DNA of 64,000 bases from Poriferisodalis sp965237655 (GTDB lineage Bacteria; Actinomycetota; Acidimicrobiia; Acidimicrobiales; Poriferisodalaceae). The notes below the pieces were generated by a model. It saw nothing but the letters and a program-made list of their open reading frames with translations, was not told the origin of the DNA and searched no databases. The stretch is taken from contig NZ_CBDEGB010000002.1 in assembly GCF_965237655.1 (NCBI RefSeq), positions 2,170,001 to 2,234,000 of the forward strand, written 5' to 3'. Positions within the stretch are counted from its first letter, which is position 1, and each line of letters begins with the position of its first letter. Of this stretch, positions 17,188-25,668 are shown one piece after another. The translations under genes were made by a program, and so were the position numbers.

Positions 17188-17760
17188 TCAGACGTTGCTG
17201 AAGTTTGTCTCGTACTCGGTGGTATCGACCAGCAGGTCTTCTTCGGGCAGAATCTTGGCGTAGTTGAGCGCACCGTTGATGTCGTGATCCCAGACCTCGG
17301 CCGGCAGCTCGTAGAGCACTTCAACGCCGTAGCCGTTGGGATCGTTGACGTAGACGCTGTGGGTCATGCCATGGTCGACTCGCAGGTTCATCGGGACGTC
17401 GTTCTCCTTGAGGAACTGCACCTGCTCCAACCAGGACTCCCGGTCGGGATAGGAGATGGCGATGTGGTTCACCGCGCATGCGCTCTCGAACATGTCCCAC
17501 TGCTCGGGCGGCGCCGGAAGGTTCGGAAGCTCGACCAAGGCAACGTCGTGGTGATTCACATCATCGATGACACCGCTGTAGAACTGCATCTTCACGGGGG
17601 GGACGTCATACTTCTCCGAATCCAAGGCGCCGACCTGCCTGAAGCCCAGCAGGTTGCACCAGAAGTGATGCGACTCCTCCATATCGCGGACGTTCAGCAC
17701 TAGGTGGTTTATGCCCCGAGGCGTGACCGCAGTGCTGCGCTTCTTGATGGTTTCGCTCAT
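17188..17760 (-). CDS. VOC-family (glyoxalase/extradiol dioxygenase fold) protein
   Basis: A 190-residue vicinal-oxygen-chelate protein. Metal ligands can be placed: His in INHLVLNVRD, His in AVNHIAISY and Glu in VEVLYELP, the 2-His-1-Glu set of glyoxalases and type I extradiol dioxygenases. MTHSVYVNDPNGYGVEV matches the C-terminal module. It has one VOC repeat pair, not the four modules of classic 290-residue extradiol dioxygenases. A ring-cleaving role in this operon is possible, but isomerase or binding functions also occur in the family. Confidence 0.85.
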   Translation of the reverse strand: MSETIKKRSTAVTPRGINHLVLNVRDMEESHHFWCNLLGFRQVGALDSEKYDVPPVKMQFYSGVIDDVNHHDVALVELPNLPAPPEQWDMFESACAVNHIAISYPDRESWLEQVQFLKENDVPMNLRVDHGMTHSVYVNDPNGYGVEVLYELPAEVWDHDINGALNYAKILPEEDLLVDTTEYETNFSNV

Positions 17761-17864
17761 GGGCTACCCTCGCTCGAGAGGACAAGCGGCCGGGGCCTAC
17801 GGCCGACCGCAGCTTCCTTGCGCTGAGCCTAGCCCCTTGTGCCGGGGAACGTAAAAACCTGACT

Positions 17865-17877
17865 GCGCTCAGAGCGC
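17865..17877 (-). terminator. Palindrome over an LLM stop codon, followed by a T-run
   Basis: On the minus strand GCGCTC-T-GAGCGC is a perfect palindrome covering the TGA stop of the LLM gene. It can fold as GCGC arms around TCTGA. Seven bases later comes TTTTT, which makes it the most terminator-like of the stop-centred hairpins. It is nevertheless followed by four further co-directional genes. Confidence 0.5.
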
Positions 17878-18819
17878 CTCGAGTCGAGGCTTGACCTCCG
17901 CAGCGATCCACTCAGGGATCGTGTCGTCCTCATGGCAGAAATGCTCGAACACCACCTCATCGAGACCGAGATCACGCAACTGCCCGACCTGGTCGACAAG
18001 TTCCTCCACCGAGCCGCGCCACGGACCGTGGCCGGCTGCGATGGCGTCCTCCTGGCTGATGCCCGAGCCCTCGGGAGCCATCATATCCCAGAAGCGTTGC
18101 AGCGCCATCCCTTCTTGATGCTCATCGGGGCCGATCGTGGCGAAGATGAGCATCGAGCGGCGGATGTCCGCGGGGTCGCGGCCGAAGTCCTCGCAGTGCG
18201 CCGCTAGGGCCTCGTTGGCGGCCCGGTAGTCGTCGAGGTCGAGTGGCATGGCATTCCACTCGTATGCGTGCTCGGCGGCGATGCGCAGCGTGCGCCGCGG
18301 CCCGGTACCCCCGATGAGGATCGGCGGGCGTCCCGCGGGCGGGTGGGGCTTCGAGTTCGTGCCGATGATCCGGTAGTGGGTGCCCTCGAACGTGCCCGAC
18401 TCGGAGTACCACAGCTCCTTCATGAGCGCGATCGCCTCTTCGAGACGGTCGTAGCGCTCGGGGCCTGGCGGGAAGTCGATCCCGTAGATCTCATGCTCAT
18501 CGGGGTACCAGCCCGCGCCGAGGCCCATGACGAACCGTCCGTCGCCCAGCGAGTCGAGCTGCTGAGCCATCCGCCCGACGTTCACCGGCTGACGGAAGGT
18601 GACTGGTGTCACCAACGGGCCGAAGCGGATCCGCTCGGTCTCCTGCGCAGCCATCACGAACGACAGGTAGACGTCGATGGCGTCCTTCTGCTTGCCGTTG
18701 AAGTAGTGGTCGGACCGGAACAGCGAATTGAATTCCAGCCGCTCGATGAGCTGGCAGACATGCCGCCACCGCTCCCATCCCAGCGGTGTGGCCTCTCCGA
18801 TGATGATGCCGACATCCAT
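17869..18819 (-). CDS. LLM-class oxidoreductase, F420-dependent type likely
   Basis: A 316-residue luciferase-like protein that resembles the F420-dependent LLM group found in actinobacteria: SLFRSDHYF near the start, RIRFGPLVTPVTFRQPVNVGRMAQQLD, GRFVMGLGAGWYPDEHEIYG and GGTGPRRTLRIAAEHAYEWN. The start at 18819 (MDVGIIIG) has a GGGGGAG ribosome binding site. It is the first gene of the six-gene minus-strand run ending at 12299. It probably catalyses hydride transfer to, or oxygenation of, the pathway substrate. Cofactor choice is inferred from similarity only. Confidence 0.87.
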   Translation of the reverse strand: MDVGIIIGEATPLGWERWRHVCQLIERLEFNSLFRSDHYFNGKQKDAIDVYLSFVMAAQETERIRFGPLVTPVTFRQPVNVGRMAQQLDSLGDGRFVMGLGAGWYPDEHEIYGIDFPPGPERYDRLEEAIALMKELWYSESGTFEGTHYRIIGTNSKPHPPAGRPPILIGGTGPRRTLRIAAEHAYEWNAMPLDLDDYRAANEALAAHCEDFGRDPADIRRSMLIFATIGPDEHQEGMALQRFWDMMAPEGSGISQEDAIAAGHGPWRGSVEELVDQVGQLRDLGLDEVVFEHFCHEDDTIPEWIAAEVKPRLEAL

Positions 18820-18978
18820 TGCTCGCTCCCCCTGCGGGCAGGCACCGTTTCTGTCACCCAGACCGGTCACCCGGGCCGGTCACTCCGAAGGGCGATGCGC
18901 TGCGCTGTGCATGCGAGCCGGAGCGTAGTCTCGGCGCGGTTCACCTAGAAAAGGCCCGACCGGAAGCTGGAATTCGCC

Positions 18979-19404
18979 ATGGCTGACACCGCTGACACCC
19001 GCTCACTGACACTCGCAGGCGCCCGCAAGGCGCTCGATGCCGCGCTGGCCAAGGCCGAGGCCATGGGCAGGCGGTTCTGCATTGCCGTGACCGACCCCTC
19101 AGGCGAGCCGATTGCCACTGCCCGCATGGATGGCGCGCCTCGGCTGTCGGCTGGCATCGCCCTCAACAAGGCCTACACGGTCGCCGGCTTTGGCGGCATG
19201 CCCAGCGGCAACTGGTGGAATCTCATCAAGGACGAACCCGCGCTGGTGCACGGCATCACCCACACGCCGCGGCTCATCGTGTTCGGCGGTGGTGTCGGGA
19301 TCTTCGTCGACGGTGCCCTGGTGGGTGCCATCGGTGCCTCAGGCGGTTCGGCTGACGAGGACACCGAGGTCGCCCAGGCAGGCGCCGACGCCTTGGCCGG
19401 TTAG
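18979..19404 (+). CDS. GlcG/HbpS-family protein
   Basis: A 141-residue protein of the GlcG/HbpS (formerly DUF336) family. The opening LTLAGARKALDAALAKAE, the AVTDPSGEPIATARMDGA block and the C-terminal GALVGAIGASGGSADEDTEVA are typical. Family members include the haem-binding sensor HbpS and proteins that accompany glycolate, diol and aromatic catabolic genes. No signal peptide is seen, so it is probably cytoplasmic. It is convergent with the RraA-type aldolase and divergent from the LLM operon. Confidence 0.88.
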   Translation: MADTADTRSLTLAGARKALDAALAKAEAMGRRFCIAVTDPSGEPIATARMDGAPRLSAGIALNKAYTVAGFGGMPSGNWWNLIKDEPALVHGITHTPRLIVFGGGVGIFVDGALVGAIGASGGSADEDTEVAQAGADALAG

Positions 19405-19418
19405 CTGAAGCCGTTCAT

Positions 19419-19437
19419 CCGGATCGGGTAAATCCGG
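19419..19437. terminator. Hairpin between convergent genes
   Basis: Arms CCGGAT (19419-19424) and ATCCGG (19432-19437) pair perfectly around a seven-base loop, midway between the convergent GlcG-like and RraA-like genes. It could serve both strands. Confidence 0.55.
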
Positions 19438-19446
19438 GCCTCGAAC

Positions 19447-20172
19447 TCAGCCCTGGCGCTTGGCCAGCCACTCCTCGAACTCGGGGCGCCGGTCCTTCGC
19501 GATCGGGAACACGCCGATCGAACTCTCACCCGCAGCGACCCGCTCGATGGCCCACTCTTCTTCGATCTCCTGGGCGTAGGAGTCGTTGGCGACTTCGGGG
19601 GCCAGCAGCGCCGGGATCACTACGGCGCCTTCGCCGTCGCCCACGATGATGTCGCCCGGAAGCACGGTGACGCCAGCACAGGCGATCGGCACCTGGTGAT
19701 CGAGCGGTGTGTGGAGCCGGCCAAGCGTCGCGGCGTGGGACGACTGGTGGTACACGGGCAGGCCGACCTCGGCCACGGCGGGCGTGTCGCGCAGCGCGCC
19801 GTCGGTGATGAAACCGGCGCCGCCGAGTTGCTTCACTCGCATGGAGAAGATGTCACCGATCGTTCCGGCATGCGGCTCGCCCCGGGCTTCGACAATCAGC
19901 ACCTCTTCGGGCTCGATCGATTCGACGGCCTGGCGCTGCGCGTTCGGTCCCTGATGGCGCCGCTCGAAGTCTTCACGCTTGGGCACGAAGCGAAGCGTGT
20001 GTGCATAGCCGAGCATTCGCTGGCCCTCGTTGAGCGGCCGCAGCCCGTTCAGGAAGCTGTTCTGCATTCCCCGCCGCTGCATCTGGCCCGCCAGCGTGGC
20101 GGTCGACACGGCGTTGAACTTCATGCGCATGTCGTCGGTGAGCGCTACCGGGCGGAATTCTGCGTCGGCCAT
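19447..20172 (-). CDS. RraA-family protein (HMG/oxaloacetate aldolase-decarboxylase type)
   Basis: A 241-residue RraA-like protein. The core GGAGFITDGALRDTPAVAEVGLPVY carries the DG-x3-RD arrangement that binds metal and pyruvate enolate in 4-hydroxy-4-methyl-2-oxoglutarate aldolases. PGDIIVGDGEGAVVIP is the second family block. It is longer than RNase E regulator RraA (about 160), so a class II pyruvate aldolase or decarboxylase is more likely. Such enzymes finish protocatechuate and gallate degradation. The start at 20172 has an AAAGGGGAA ribosome binding site. It is divergent from the ABC importer genes. Confidence 0.85.
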   Translation of the reverse strand: MADAEFRPVALTDDMRMKFNAVSTATLAGQMQRRGMQNSFLNGLRPLNEGQRMLGYAHTLRFVPKREDFERRHQGPNAQRQAVESIEPEEVLIVEARGEPHAGTIGDIFSMRVKQLGGAGFITDGALRDTPAVAEVGLPVYHQSSHAATLGRLHTPLDHQVPIACAGVTVLPGDIIVGDGEGAVVIPALLAPEVANDSYAQEIEEEWAIERVAAGESSIGVFPIAKDRRPEFEEWLAKRQG

Positions 20173-20507
20173 GGGTTCCCCTTTGTATTGCCCGATCGGG
20201 CTTTTCTCATGCTGCGCATTGACTGGCTTCGCGCTGGCAGCAATGTAGCCAAGCCCACCATGCATTGAACCGTTGTGCCCCTTGACAGGCTGTAAGAACT
20301 CGAGTGCGTGGGCTGCAATCTTGGCTCCGCTTCCTCGGGCAACCGCCCCAGATACAGCACATTTGCCGAGTGGGCTCAGTTCTTCAAACCGACTTATACT
20401 CCGCGCTGGGCGGGGTTCGACATCTCGCTCGCAGGGGGCGCGGGCTCGAAAGAGGCCTGGTTCCCTTCCGGGCGAGATCCCGGGCGCCACACGGAGGGGG
20501 AGCACCC
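20173..20507. other. Divergent intergenic region, RraA gene and ABC importer
   Basis: A 335-bp gap with no supported gene. It should hold promoters for both directions. A TATACT hexamer at 20395-20400 is a possible minus-10 for the importer, but no convincing minus-35 sits at the right distance. TTGACA at 20282-20287 has no matching minus-10. GGAGGGGGAG just before 20508 is the ribosome binding site of the binding-protein gene. Confidence 0.4.
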
Positions 20508-21845
20508 ATGCTTCGCAAATTGACAGCAATCGCGTTCGTGTTCGTACTCGTAGCCGCAGCCTGCGGAAGCGATGACGACATGGCCGACGACGACATGGCC
20601 GAAGGCGACCATCTCGCGTGCGGTCTCGGAAACGGTCAGCAAGCGACCGGTGAACCGATCGTCATCGGCAACGTGACCACCTCCGTTCCCGGCATCGATT
20701 TCTCGACCGGTCCGCTCATGATGAAGGCGTTCTTCGACTGCGTGAACGCCAATGGCGGCATTCACGGTCGCCCGCTGGAGATGGTCTGGGAGAACGACAA
20801 CTTGAATCCTGCGGACGCTGCGGCGGCTGCTCGTAAGCTGGTCGAAACCGACCAGGTCGTGGCCCTCGCTGGAGGCTTCTCGATCCTGGACTGCCCGGTC
20901 AACGCCGGCTACTACGAGGAGCAGGGCTACAAAGTCATCGTCTCAGGAGTGCCAGCGGAGTGCTTCAGCTCGCCGAACATCGCTGCGACCAACATGGGAC
21001 CCGCCTACTCGGCACTCGGTGCGGCCCAGGCAGTGGTGGCCAAGGGCGCAGCTGGCAAGGTCGTGACCACAACTGGCATCACGCCCACCTCGCACTACTA
21101 CAACTCGCTGGCTGGCATCTACGTCCAGCAGCATGGTCTCGAGTGGGAAGACGTGCAGCACGAGCTGCCGCTCTCCGATGCCACGTCGATTGTGCTTGAC
21201 CTGGTCAACCGAGCCGGCGACGGCGGCGGGGTGATCCTCAACTTCACGCCGCCGGAGGGTTTGAAGATCCTCAAGGCCGCCGAGGAGCAGGGTCTGATTG
21301 ACCGGGTTCTCTGGGGTTCGTCCACGCCACTGAACGACAGCTCAGTAGCGGTTGCGCTCGGCCCTGCTTGGGAAGGCAACATCAACGTCAACGCCGAGTT
21401 CAGCCTGCTTGACGATCCTCGCCCGGACGTGGAGCTGTACCGGCAGGTGACGGCCCAGTTCAACCCCGACCCGACGCTCGGCAGCTTCCAGCAGATGGGC
21501 TTCGTGGCCGGCCAGATCCTCGTGCACGCCCTGCTTGAAATGGACCCGGCCGACCTGGACGACCCGGTAGCGGTCAACGCAGCGATCGGCGCGGTCGCCA
21601 ACTTCGAGACCGACCACCTGTGCAAGCCGTGGTACTTCGGCGGCCTGCCACTTGGCAATGTGCCCAACAACTGGGACTACAACGTGGTGCCCAACGGCGT
21701 CGACCGCATGGTGGACGACAGCGGCTGCTTCGAGATTGCCGAGGTTGATCCGATCCTGATCGCCGTGCGCGACGCGGAGCGGGCCGGCGGCCTCACTGCG
21801 GACGAGCCGAACAACTGGACGGGCGGCTTGGGCTCCGGCGGCTGA
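20508..21845 (+). CDS. ABC transporter substrate-binding lipoprotein (HAAT type)
   Basis: A 445-residue periplasmic-binding protein of the branched-chain amino acid/amide (HAAT, Leu/Ile/Val-binding) class. The signal peptide MLRKLTAIAFVFVLVAAAC ends in a lipobox, so Cys19 is the likely lipidated residue and an Asp-rich tether follows. Then come PIVIGNVTTSVPG and NANGGIHGRPLEMVWENDN, typical of type I binding folds. It is the first gene of a five-gene importer operon with an excellent ribosome binding site. The ligand is unknown. The neighbours suggest an amide, aromatic acid or quaternary amine rather than leucine. Confidence 0.92.
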   Translation: MLRKLTAIAFVFVLVAAACGSDDDMADDDMAEGDHLACGLGNGQQATGEPIVIGNVTTSVPGIDFSTGPLMMKAFFDCVNANGGIHGRPLEMVWENDNLNPADAAAAARKLVETDQVVALAGGFSILDCPVNAGYYEEQGYKVIVSGVPAECFSSPNIAATNMGPAYSALGAAQAVVAKGAAGKVVTTTGITPTSHYYNSLAGIYVQQHGLEWEDVQHELPLSDATSIVLDLVNRAGDGGGVILNFTPPEGLKILKAAEEQGLIDRVLWGSSTPLNDSSVAVALGPAWEGNINVNAEFSLLDDPRPDVELYRQVTAQFNPDPTLGSFQQMGFVAGQILVHALLEMDPADLDDPVAVNAAIGAVANFETDHLCKPWYFGGLPLGNVPNNWDYNVVPNGVDRMVDDSGCFEIAEVDPILIAVRDAERAGGLTADEPNNWTGGLGSGG

Positions 21846-21851
21846 TCCGCC
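21837..21851 (+). terminator. Hairpin with the binding-protein stop codon in its loop
   Basis: Arms GGCGG (21837-21841) and CCGCC (21847-21851) flank CTGAT, whose TGA is the stop. It lies between the binding-protein gene and the permease genes. In other ABC operons, hairpins at this point favour the upstream mRNA segment. Confidence 0.55.
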
Positions 21852-21890
21852 CAATTCACGAACCGAGCTACACCGGATACATCGCTTCGG

Positions 21891-22817
21891 ATGCCCGATA
21901 CTTCAATACTGCTGCCCTTCATCATCCAGGGCTTGGCATTCGGGGCGATGTATGCGGTAACCGGGACGAGCATCGTCGTCCTGTACCGCACCACCGGTGT
22001 GGTGAACCTGGCGTTCGGGGCCATCGGCTCGATGGGCGTCCACATCGTGTGGTCGCTGATGGGCGGCTCGCTGATCCTGCCCGAACCCCGGGCATCTGGA
22101 TTCGCGATCCTGCTGTACCCCGCGCTCGTGGGCGTCTGCGCGCTGATTTTCCTGATCTACGGATGGTTCTTGGCGCCATTGCTCGACCGGCGTGATGCGC
22201 TCGCCAAGTCACTCGGCACGGTGGCGCTTGCGCTGTTCCTGATGGGGATCATGAAGGAGCGCTGGGACACGTCCAAGCCGCGCTCCATGCACTTCCCCAA
22301 CTCGACGTTCAGAGTCGGCGGCACGGTCGTGACGACCACCCAGGTGCTGGCACTGCTGTTCGCTCTCGCAGTCGTGATTGTCGTGGAGGTCTACCTGCGG
22401 CGAACGGAGACCGGCACAGCGATGCGGGCCATCGCGAACAACCGTGAGACGTCGGGCCTGCTGGGCGTCCCGGTACGGCGCGTCGAGGCAATGGCATGGT
22501 TCGGGGCGGGCATCCTGTGCGGCTGCGTGTTCCTGCTGTTGCCGTCGCTGTTCAAGAGCATGGACCAGGCCACGCTCACCTGGTTCGTGATCCCGGCATT
22601 GGCCGGCGCCATCGTCGGCCAGCTGCGATCGCTGTGGATCACCTTCGGTGCCAGCCTCCTGATCGGAGTGGTGGAGTCGGTGCTGACGCCGTTCCACGGA
22701 AATCTGCAATTCCTGGCGACCTACCGCCGGCTCACCCCTGTTGTGATTTCGGTGGTTGCGATCTTGTGGATCTCGCGTCGGCGGACCGTCGTGCTCGCTG
22801 GCAGGGAGATGACGTGA
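21891..22817 (+). CDS. livH: HAAT-type ABC transporter permease, LivH-like
   Basis: A 308-residue inner-membrane permease with the LivH opening FIIQGLAFGAMYAVTGTSIVVLYRTTGVVNLAFGAIG, where gene duplication of the helix bundle gives about eight to nine membrane segments. The EAMAWFGAGILCG segment corresponds to the cytoplasmic coupling loop. It forms the pore with the next gene's product. Its TGA stop overlaps the ATG of the next gene by one base. Confidence 0.92.
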   Translation: MPDTSILLPFIIQGLAFGAMYAVTGTSIVVLYRTTGVVNLAFGAIGSMGVHIVWSLMGGSLILPEPRASGFAILLYPALVGVCALIFLIYGWFLAPLLDRRDALAKSLGTVALALFLMGIMKERWDTSKPRSMHFPNSTFRVGGTVVTTTQVLALLFALAVVIVVEVYLRRTETGTAMRAIANNRETSGLLGVPVRRVEAMAWFGAGILCGCVFLLLPSLFKSMDQATLTWFVIPALAGAIVGQLRSLWITFGASLLIGVVESVLTPFHGNLQFLATYRRLTPVVISVVAILWISRRRTVVLAGREMT

Positions 22818-23797
22818 TGGCCAGCCGAGTGGTGTCGCATTGGGCATTCCAGCCGGCGATCGTCATCGCGCTGTTCGTCTTCGCCCTGTTCGCGATGCCG
22901 TCGATCTTCGACGCTACGTGGATCCACAACTTCACCCAGATGGCGACCTTCTCGATCGTGGCAGCCAGCGTGGGAATGCTGTATGGCCGGGTGGGTCTGG
23001 TGTCACTCGGCCAGGTTGCCCCCTATGGCATTGGCACCTGGATCACAGTTCGGCTGGCGTTCGCAACCGATGTCCCCTACCCGTTGCTCATGATCGTGGG
23101 CGGCATCGGCGCCGCCGTCATCGGCGTGCTCATCGGCCTGCCTGCGCTGCGAGTCAGCGGGCTGTATTTGGCGCTGGTCACGCTCATGCTGGCGGTGGGG
23201 GTCGAAATCGTCCTGTTCCAGTTGAAGCTGCCCAACGGCGGCAGCGGCTTTCGGGGTGTTGCAGCGTCGCTCACTGCGATCACGCCGGTGCGACGGCCGG
23301 TCTTCGCAGAAACCGATGTTGCCTACTTCCGGTTCGCCGTGGTGGCTGCCTTCATCGTCTTCATGGTGGCGGTGGCCTTCCTCGCAACCAAGCCGGGACG
23401 CGCCTGGGCGTCGGTGCGCCAGAGCGAGCCCTCCGCGCTGGCTTCAGGCATCGACATCACCCGCTACAAGCTGATCGCGTTCGGCCTCGCGGCGTTCATG
23501 GCCGGCGTGGCGGGTGGATTGTTCGCCGGCCACGTGCAGAACTCGATCGGCATCAACCAGTTCAACCGGCAGGCCGCGCTGCTCCTCATCGCGGTCGTGC
23601 TCATGGGTGGCATCAACTCGCTGTGGGGTGCTCTGCTCGCAGCCTTCTTCGCCAAGATCATGCTCGACTTCCTGACCCAGAACGTCATCGGTCACCAGTT
23701 CTGGAACGACTTCGCCCTGACCATCTTCGGCATCGGTCTCATGATCAACCTCATCCAGACGACGAAGTCGATGGAAAAGAAGGGCCTGCTCGAGTGA
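22817..23797 (+). CDS. livM: HAAT-type ABC transporter permease, LivM-like
   Basis: A 326-residue permease with the LivM-type core GLVSLGQVAPYGIGTW, GLPALRVSGLYLALVTLMLAVGVE and MGGINSLWGALLAAFF. The coupling region RAWASVRQSEPSALASGIDITRYKLIAFGLAAFMAGVAGGLF is intact. The start ATG at 22817 overlaps the livH stop and the stop overlaps the GTG of the ATPase gene by four bases, so translation is coupled through the operon. Confidence 0.92.
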   Translation: MASRVVSHWAFQPAIVIALFVFALFAMPSIFDATWIHNFTQMATFSIVAASVGMLYGRVGLVSLGQVAPYGIGTWITVRLAFATDVPYPLLMIVGGIGAAVIGVLIGLPALRVSGLYLALVTLMLAVGVEIVLFQLKLPNGGSGFRGVAASLTAITPVRRPVFAETDVAYFRFAVVAAFIVFMVAVAFLATKPGRAWASVRQSEPSALASGIDITRYKLIAFGLAAFMAGVAGGLFAGHVQNSIGINQFNRQAALLLIAVVLMGGINSLWGALLAAFFAKIMLDFLTQNVIGHQFWNDFALTIFGIGLMINLIQTTKSMEKKGLLE

Positions 23798-24510
23798 TCG
23801 AGATCACCGATCTGAGCGTGCAGTTCGGCGGCGTCCGCTCGCTCGACGAGGTGACACTCACGTTTCCCGACGGCACGTGCGGGTTGATCGGCCCCAATGG
23901 CGCCGGCAAGACGACGCTGTTCAACGTGCTGTCGGGCTTCGTGACGCCGGTTGCTGGCCGCGTCGAGATCGACGACGTAGACCTGCTTTCGATGACCGAC
24001 TACCGGCGAGCGCGCTGGGGGCTACGACGCACCTTTCAGACCGTGCAGACCATCGAGAGCCTGACCGTGTACGAGAACGTACGGACAGTCCACGAGCACG
24101 CCTCTGAGGGTTCGCGCTCCGAACGGCAAGATGCGGTCGACGACGTCCTGTCATTCGTCGGGTTGACCGATATACGAGATGAGGTAGTGCGCACGCTGCC
24201 ACAGCGCGACCGGCGCTTCATCGAGGTTGCGCGGGCCATTGTGGGAGAGCCGAGGGTGGTTCTGCTCGACGAACCCGGAGCAGGTCTGCCCGAGGAGGAG
24301 ACTGAGCAACTGGCCGAGATCATTCGCAATGTTCCGGGACGAACAGGTGCCACTGTGATCTTGGTCGACCACGACATGTCGCTGGTGCAGGCGTGCTGCG
24401 AGTGGACGGCGGTGCTCGACTTCGGCCGACTCGTTGCCGCCGGGCCGACTGCCGAAGTGCTACGCGACGAGCGGGTCCTGGCCGCTTACGTCGGCGACGA
24501 GGAGACGTGA
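23794..24510 (+). CDS. livG: HAAT-type ABC transporter ATPase, LivG-like, with altered signature motif
   Basis: A 238-residue ABC ATPase starting at GTG 23794 (GTGA overlap with livM). Walker A is GPNGAGKT, Walker B is VVLLDEPGAGL, and the switch His is in VDHDMSLV. The signature region is unusual. Where LivG proteins have L-[AS]-[YG]-G-Q-Q-R-R, this protein has LPQRDRRFIEVARAI, so the invariant signature glycine and glutamine are replaced by Arg and Asp. The partner LivF is normal. The reading frame and other motifs are intact, so this is not simply a pseudogene. The transporter may run with one degenerate ATP site. Confidence 0.9.
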   Translation: MIEITDLSVQFGGVRSLDEVTLTFPDGTCGLIGPNGAGKTTLFNVLSGFVTPVAGRVEIDDVDLLSMTDYRRARWGLRRTFQTVQTIESLTVYENVRTVHEHASEGSRSERQDAVDDVLSFVGLTDIRDEVVRTLPQRDRRFIEVARAIVGEPRVVLLDEPGAGLPEEETEQLAEIIRNVPGRTGATVILVDHDMSLVQACCEWTAVLDFGRLVAAGPTAEVLRDERVLAAYVGDEET

Positions 24511-24512
24511 CG

Positions 24513-25271
24513 ATGTCTGACGGCACTGTGGCCAAAGCCGCCGTCTCCGCCAGCGCGGGGTCCAGCCTGGTTCTCACCGATCTGACCGTCGATCGGGGCG
24601 GGCGGCCGATGGTGCACGACGTCGCCATCGAAGTGCCGCCGGGCGAGATCACGACGATGCTCGGGCCGAACGGTGCCGGCAAGTCGAGCATTGCCGCGGC
24701 CATCGCCGGGCTGGCCCGGGTGCGCTCTGGCCACGTCACCATGGCTGGCGTCGACATCACCAACTGGCGGCCCGAGCGGGTGCGTCACGCCGGAGTATCG
24801 GTGGTTCCCGAGGGTCGTCGCCTGCTGACCGATCTGTCCGTGGCCGACAACATGCGGGTGGCGACCTACTCGCTGGACGCCGAGGCTGCCGAGGACGGGA
24901 TCGAATACGCAAGGTCGCTGTTTCCCGAACTGGACCGTCGCTGGGAGTACTTCGGACGCCTGCTGTCGGGAGGCGAGCAGCAGATGGTGGTGCTGGCCCA
25001 AGCGCTGGTGTCGCGGCCGAAGGTGCTCGTTGTGGACGAGCTGTCGCTGGGGTTGGCGCCGATCGTGGTGAAGCGGCTCACGCCAGTGCTCGCCCAAGTG
25101 GCCGACAGCGGCGTCGCCGTGCTGTTGATCGAGCAGTTCGCGCAGGTCGCCCTCGGGCTGGCCACCAAGGCGTACGTGCTCGAAGGCGGGCGGATTCGCT
25201 ACGACGGCAGCGCCGAGGACCTGATCGAGCGACCCGACGTGCTGCACTCGGCGTACCTGCTGCGCGACTGA
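24513..25271 (+). CDS. livF: HAAT-type ABC transporter ATPase, LivF-like
   Basis: A 252-residue ABC ATPase with Walker A GPNGAGKS, a canonical signature LLSGGEQQM, Walker B VLVVDELSLGL and the segment VSVVPEGRRLLTDLSVADNM typical of LivF. About 20 residues of extra N-terminus precede the first strand. It begins two bases after the livG stop and ends the operon. A five-base-pair hairpin follows its stop directly. Confidence 0.93.
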   Translation: MSDGTVAKAAVSASAGSSLVLTDLTVDRGGRPMVHDVAIEVPPGEITTMLGPNGAGKSSIAAAIAGLARVRSGHVTMAGVDITNWRPERVRHAGVSVVPEGRRLLTDLSVADNMRVATYSLDAEAAEDGIEYARSLFPELDRRWEYFGRLLSGGEQQMVVLAQALVSRPKVLVVDELSLGLAPIVVKRLTPVLAQVADSGVAVLLIEQFAQVALGLATKAYVLEGGRIRYDGSAEDLIERPDVLHSAYLLRD

Positions 25272-25285
25272 CCTGCCGATGCAGG
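25272..25285 (+). terminator. Hairpin after the importer operon
   Basis: Arms CCTGC (25272-25276) and GCAGG (25281-25285) with a CGAT loop begin at the base after the livF TGA. It is convergent with the toxin gene 45 bp on. Confidence 0.45.
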
Positions 25286-25329
25286 CGACGAGGAGTAGCA
25301 GGTGGCCGCTGCTGGTCCTCGGCGCAGTC

Positions 25330-25668
25330 TCAGTGGTTGAGGAGCACCCTCACGATGCTGTCCACCTGAGCGCTGACATCACCGCTGAGGGTGCCGAGCC
25401 GGTGCACGAGACGGTGGCGGTGAACTGAGCGCAGCAGCTCGCATTGGACATAGCTCGTGTCATCGAGGCCGTTGGATTCGTCGGCTTCGACCTCGACGTG
25501 GAGTGAGAGACCTCGCCATGTCGTCGTGAGCGGCACAACGATGACGAGCGGGAAGTCAGAGCCGAAGATGTTCGGCGGCCCCAGGACGAGCACCGGATGA
25601 CCGAAGGCGGGTTCCCCGGGGTGCGGCTCGCCGAAATCGATCAACCAGAGCTCGTCAACCGATGCCAT
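25330..25668 (-). CDS. mazF: MazF/PemK-family toxin
   Basis: A 112-residue protein of the MazF/PemK fold (sequence-specific mRNA or tRNA endoribonucleases). Supporting segments are DELWLIDFGEPHPGEPAFGHPVLVLGP (the G-x-E-x-x-x-x-H-P-V-L-V pattern), IVVPLTT and YVQCELLRSVHRHRLVHRLGTLS. The substrate-binding Arg of the usual G-E-x-x-x-x-R-P motif is replaced by His. It overlaps the antitoxin gene by 14 bases. The cleavage target is unknown. Confidence 0.85.
   Translation of the reverse strand: MASVDELWLIDFGEPHPGEPAFGHPVLVLGPPNIFGSDFPLVIVVPLTTTWRGLSLHVEVEADESNGLDDTSYVQCELLRSVHRHRLVHRLGTLSGDVSAQVDSIVRVLLNH

Noticed and set aside
20282..20310. TTGACA-based promoter for the importer operon
   Set aside because: No acceptable minus-10 hexamer at 16-18 bases; left as an unresolved intergenic region.
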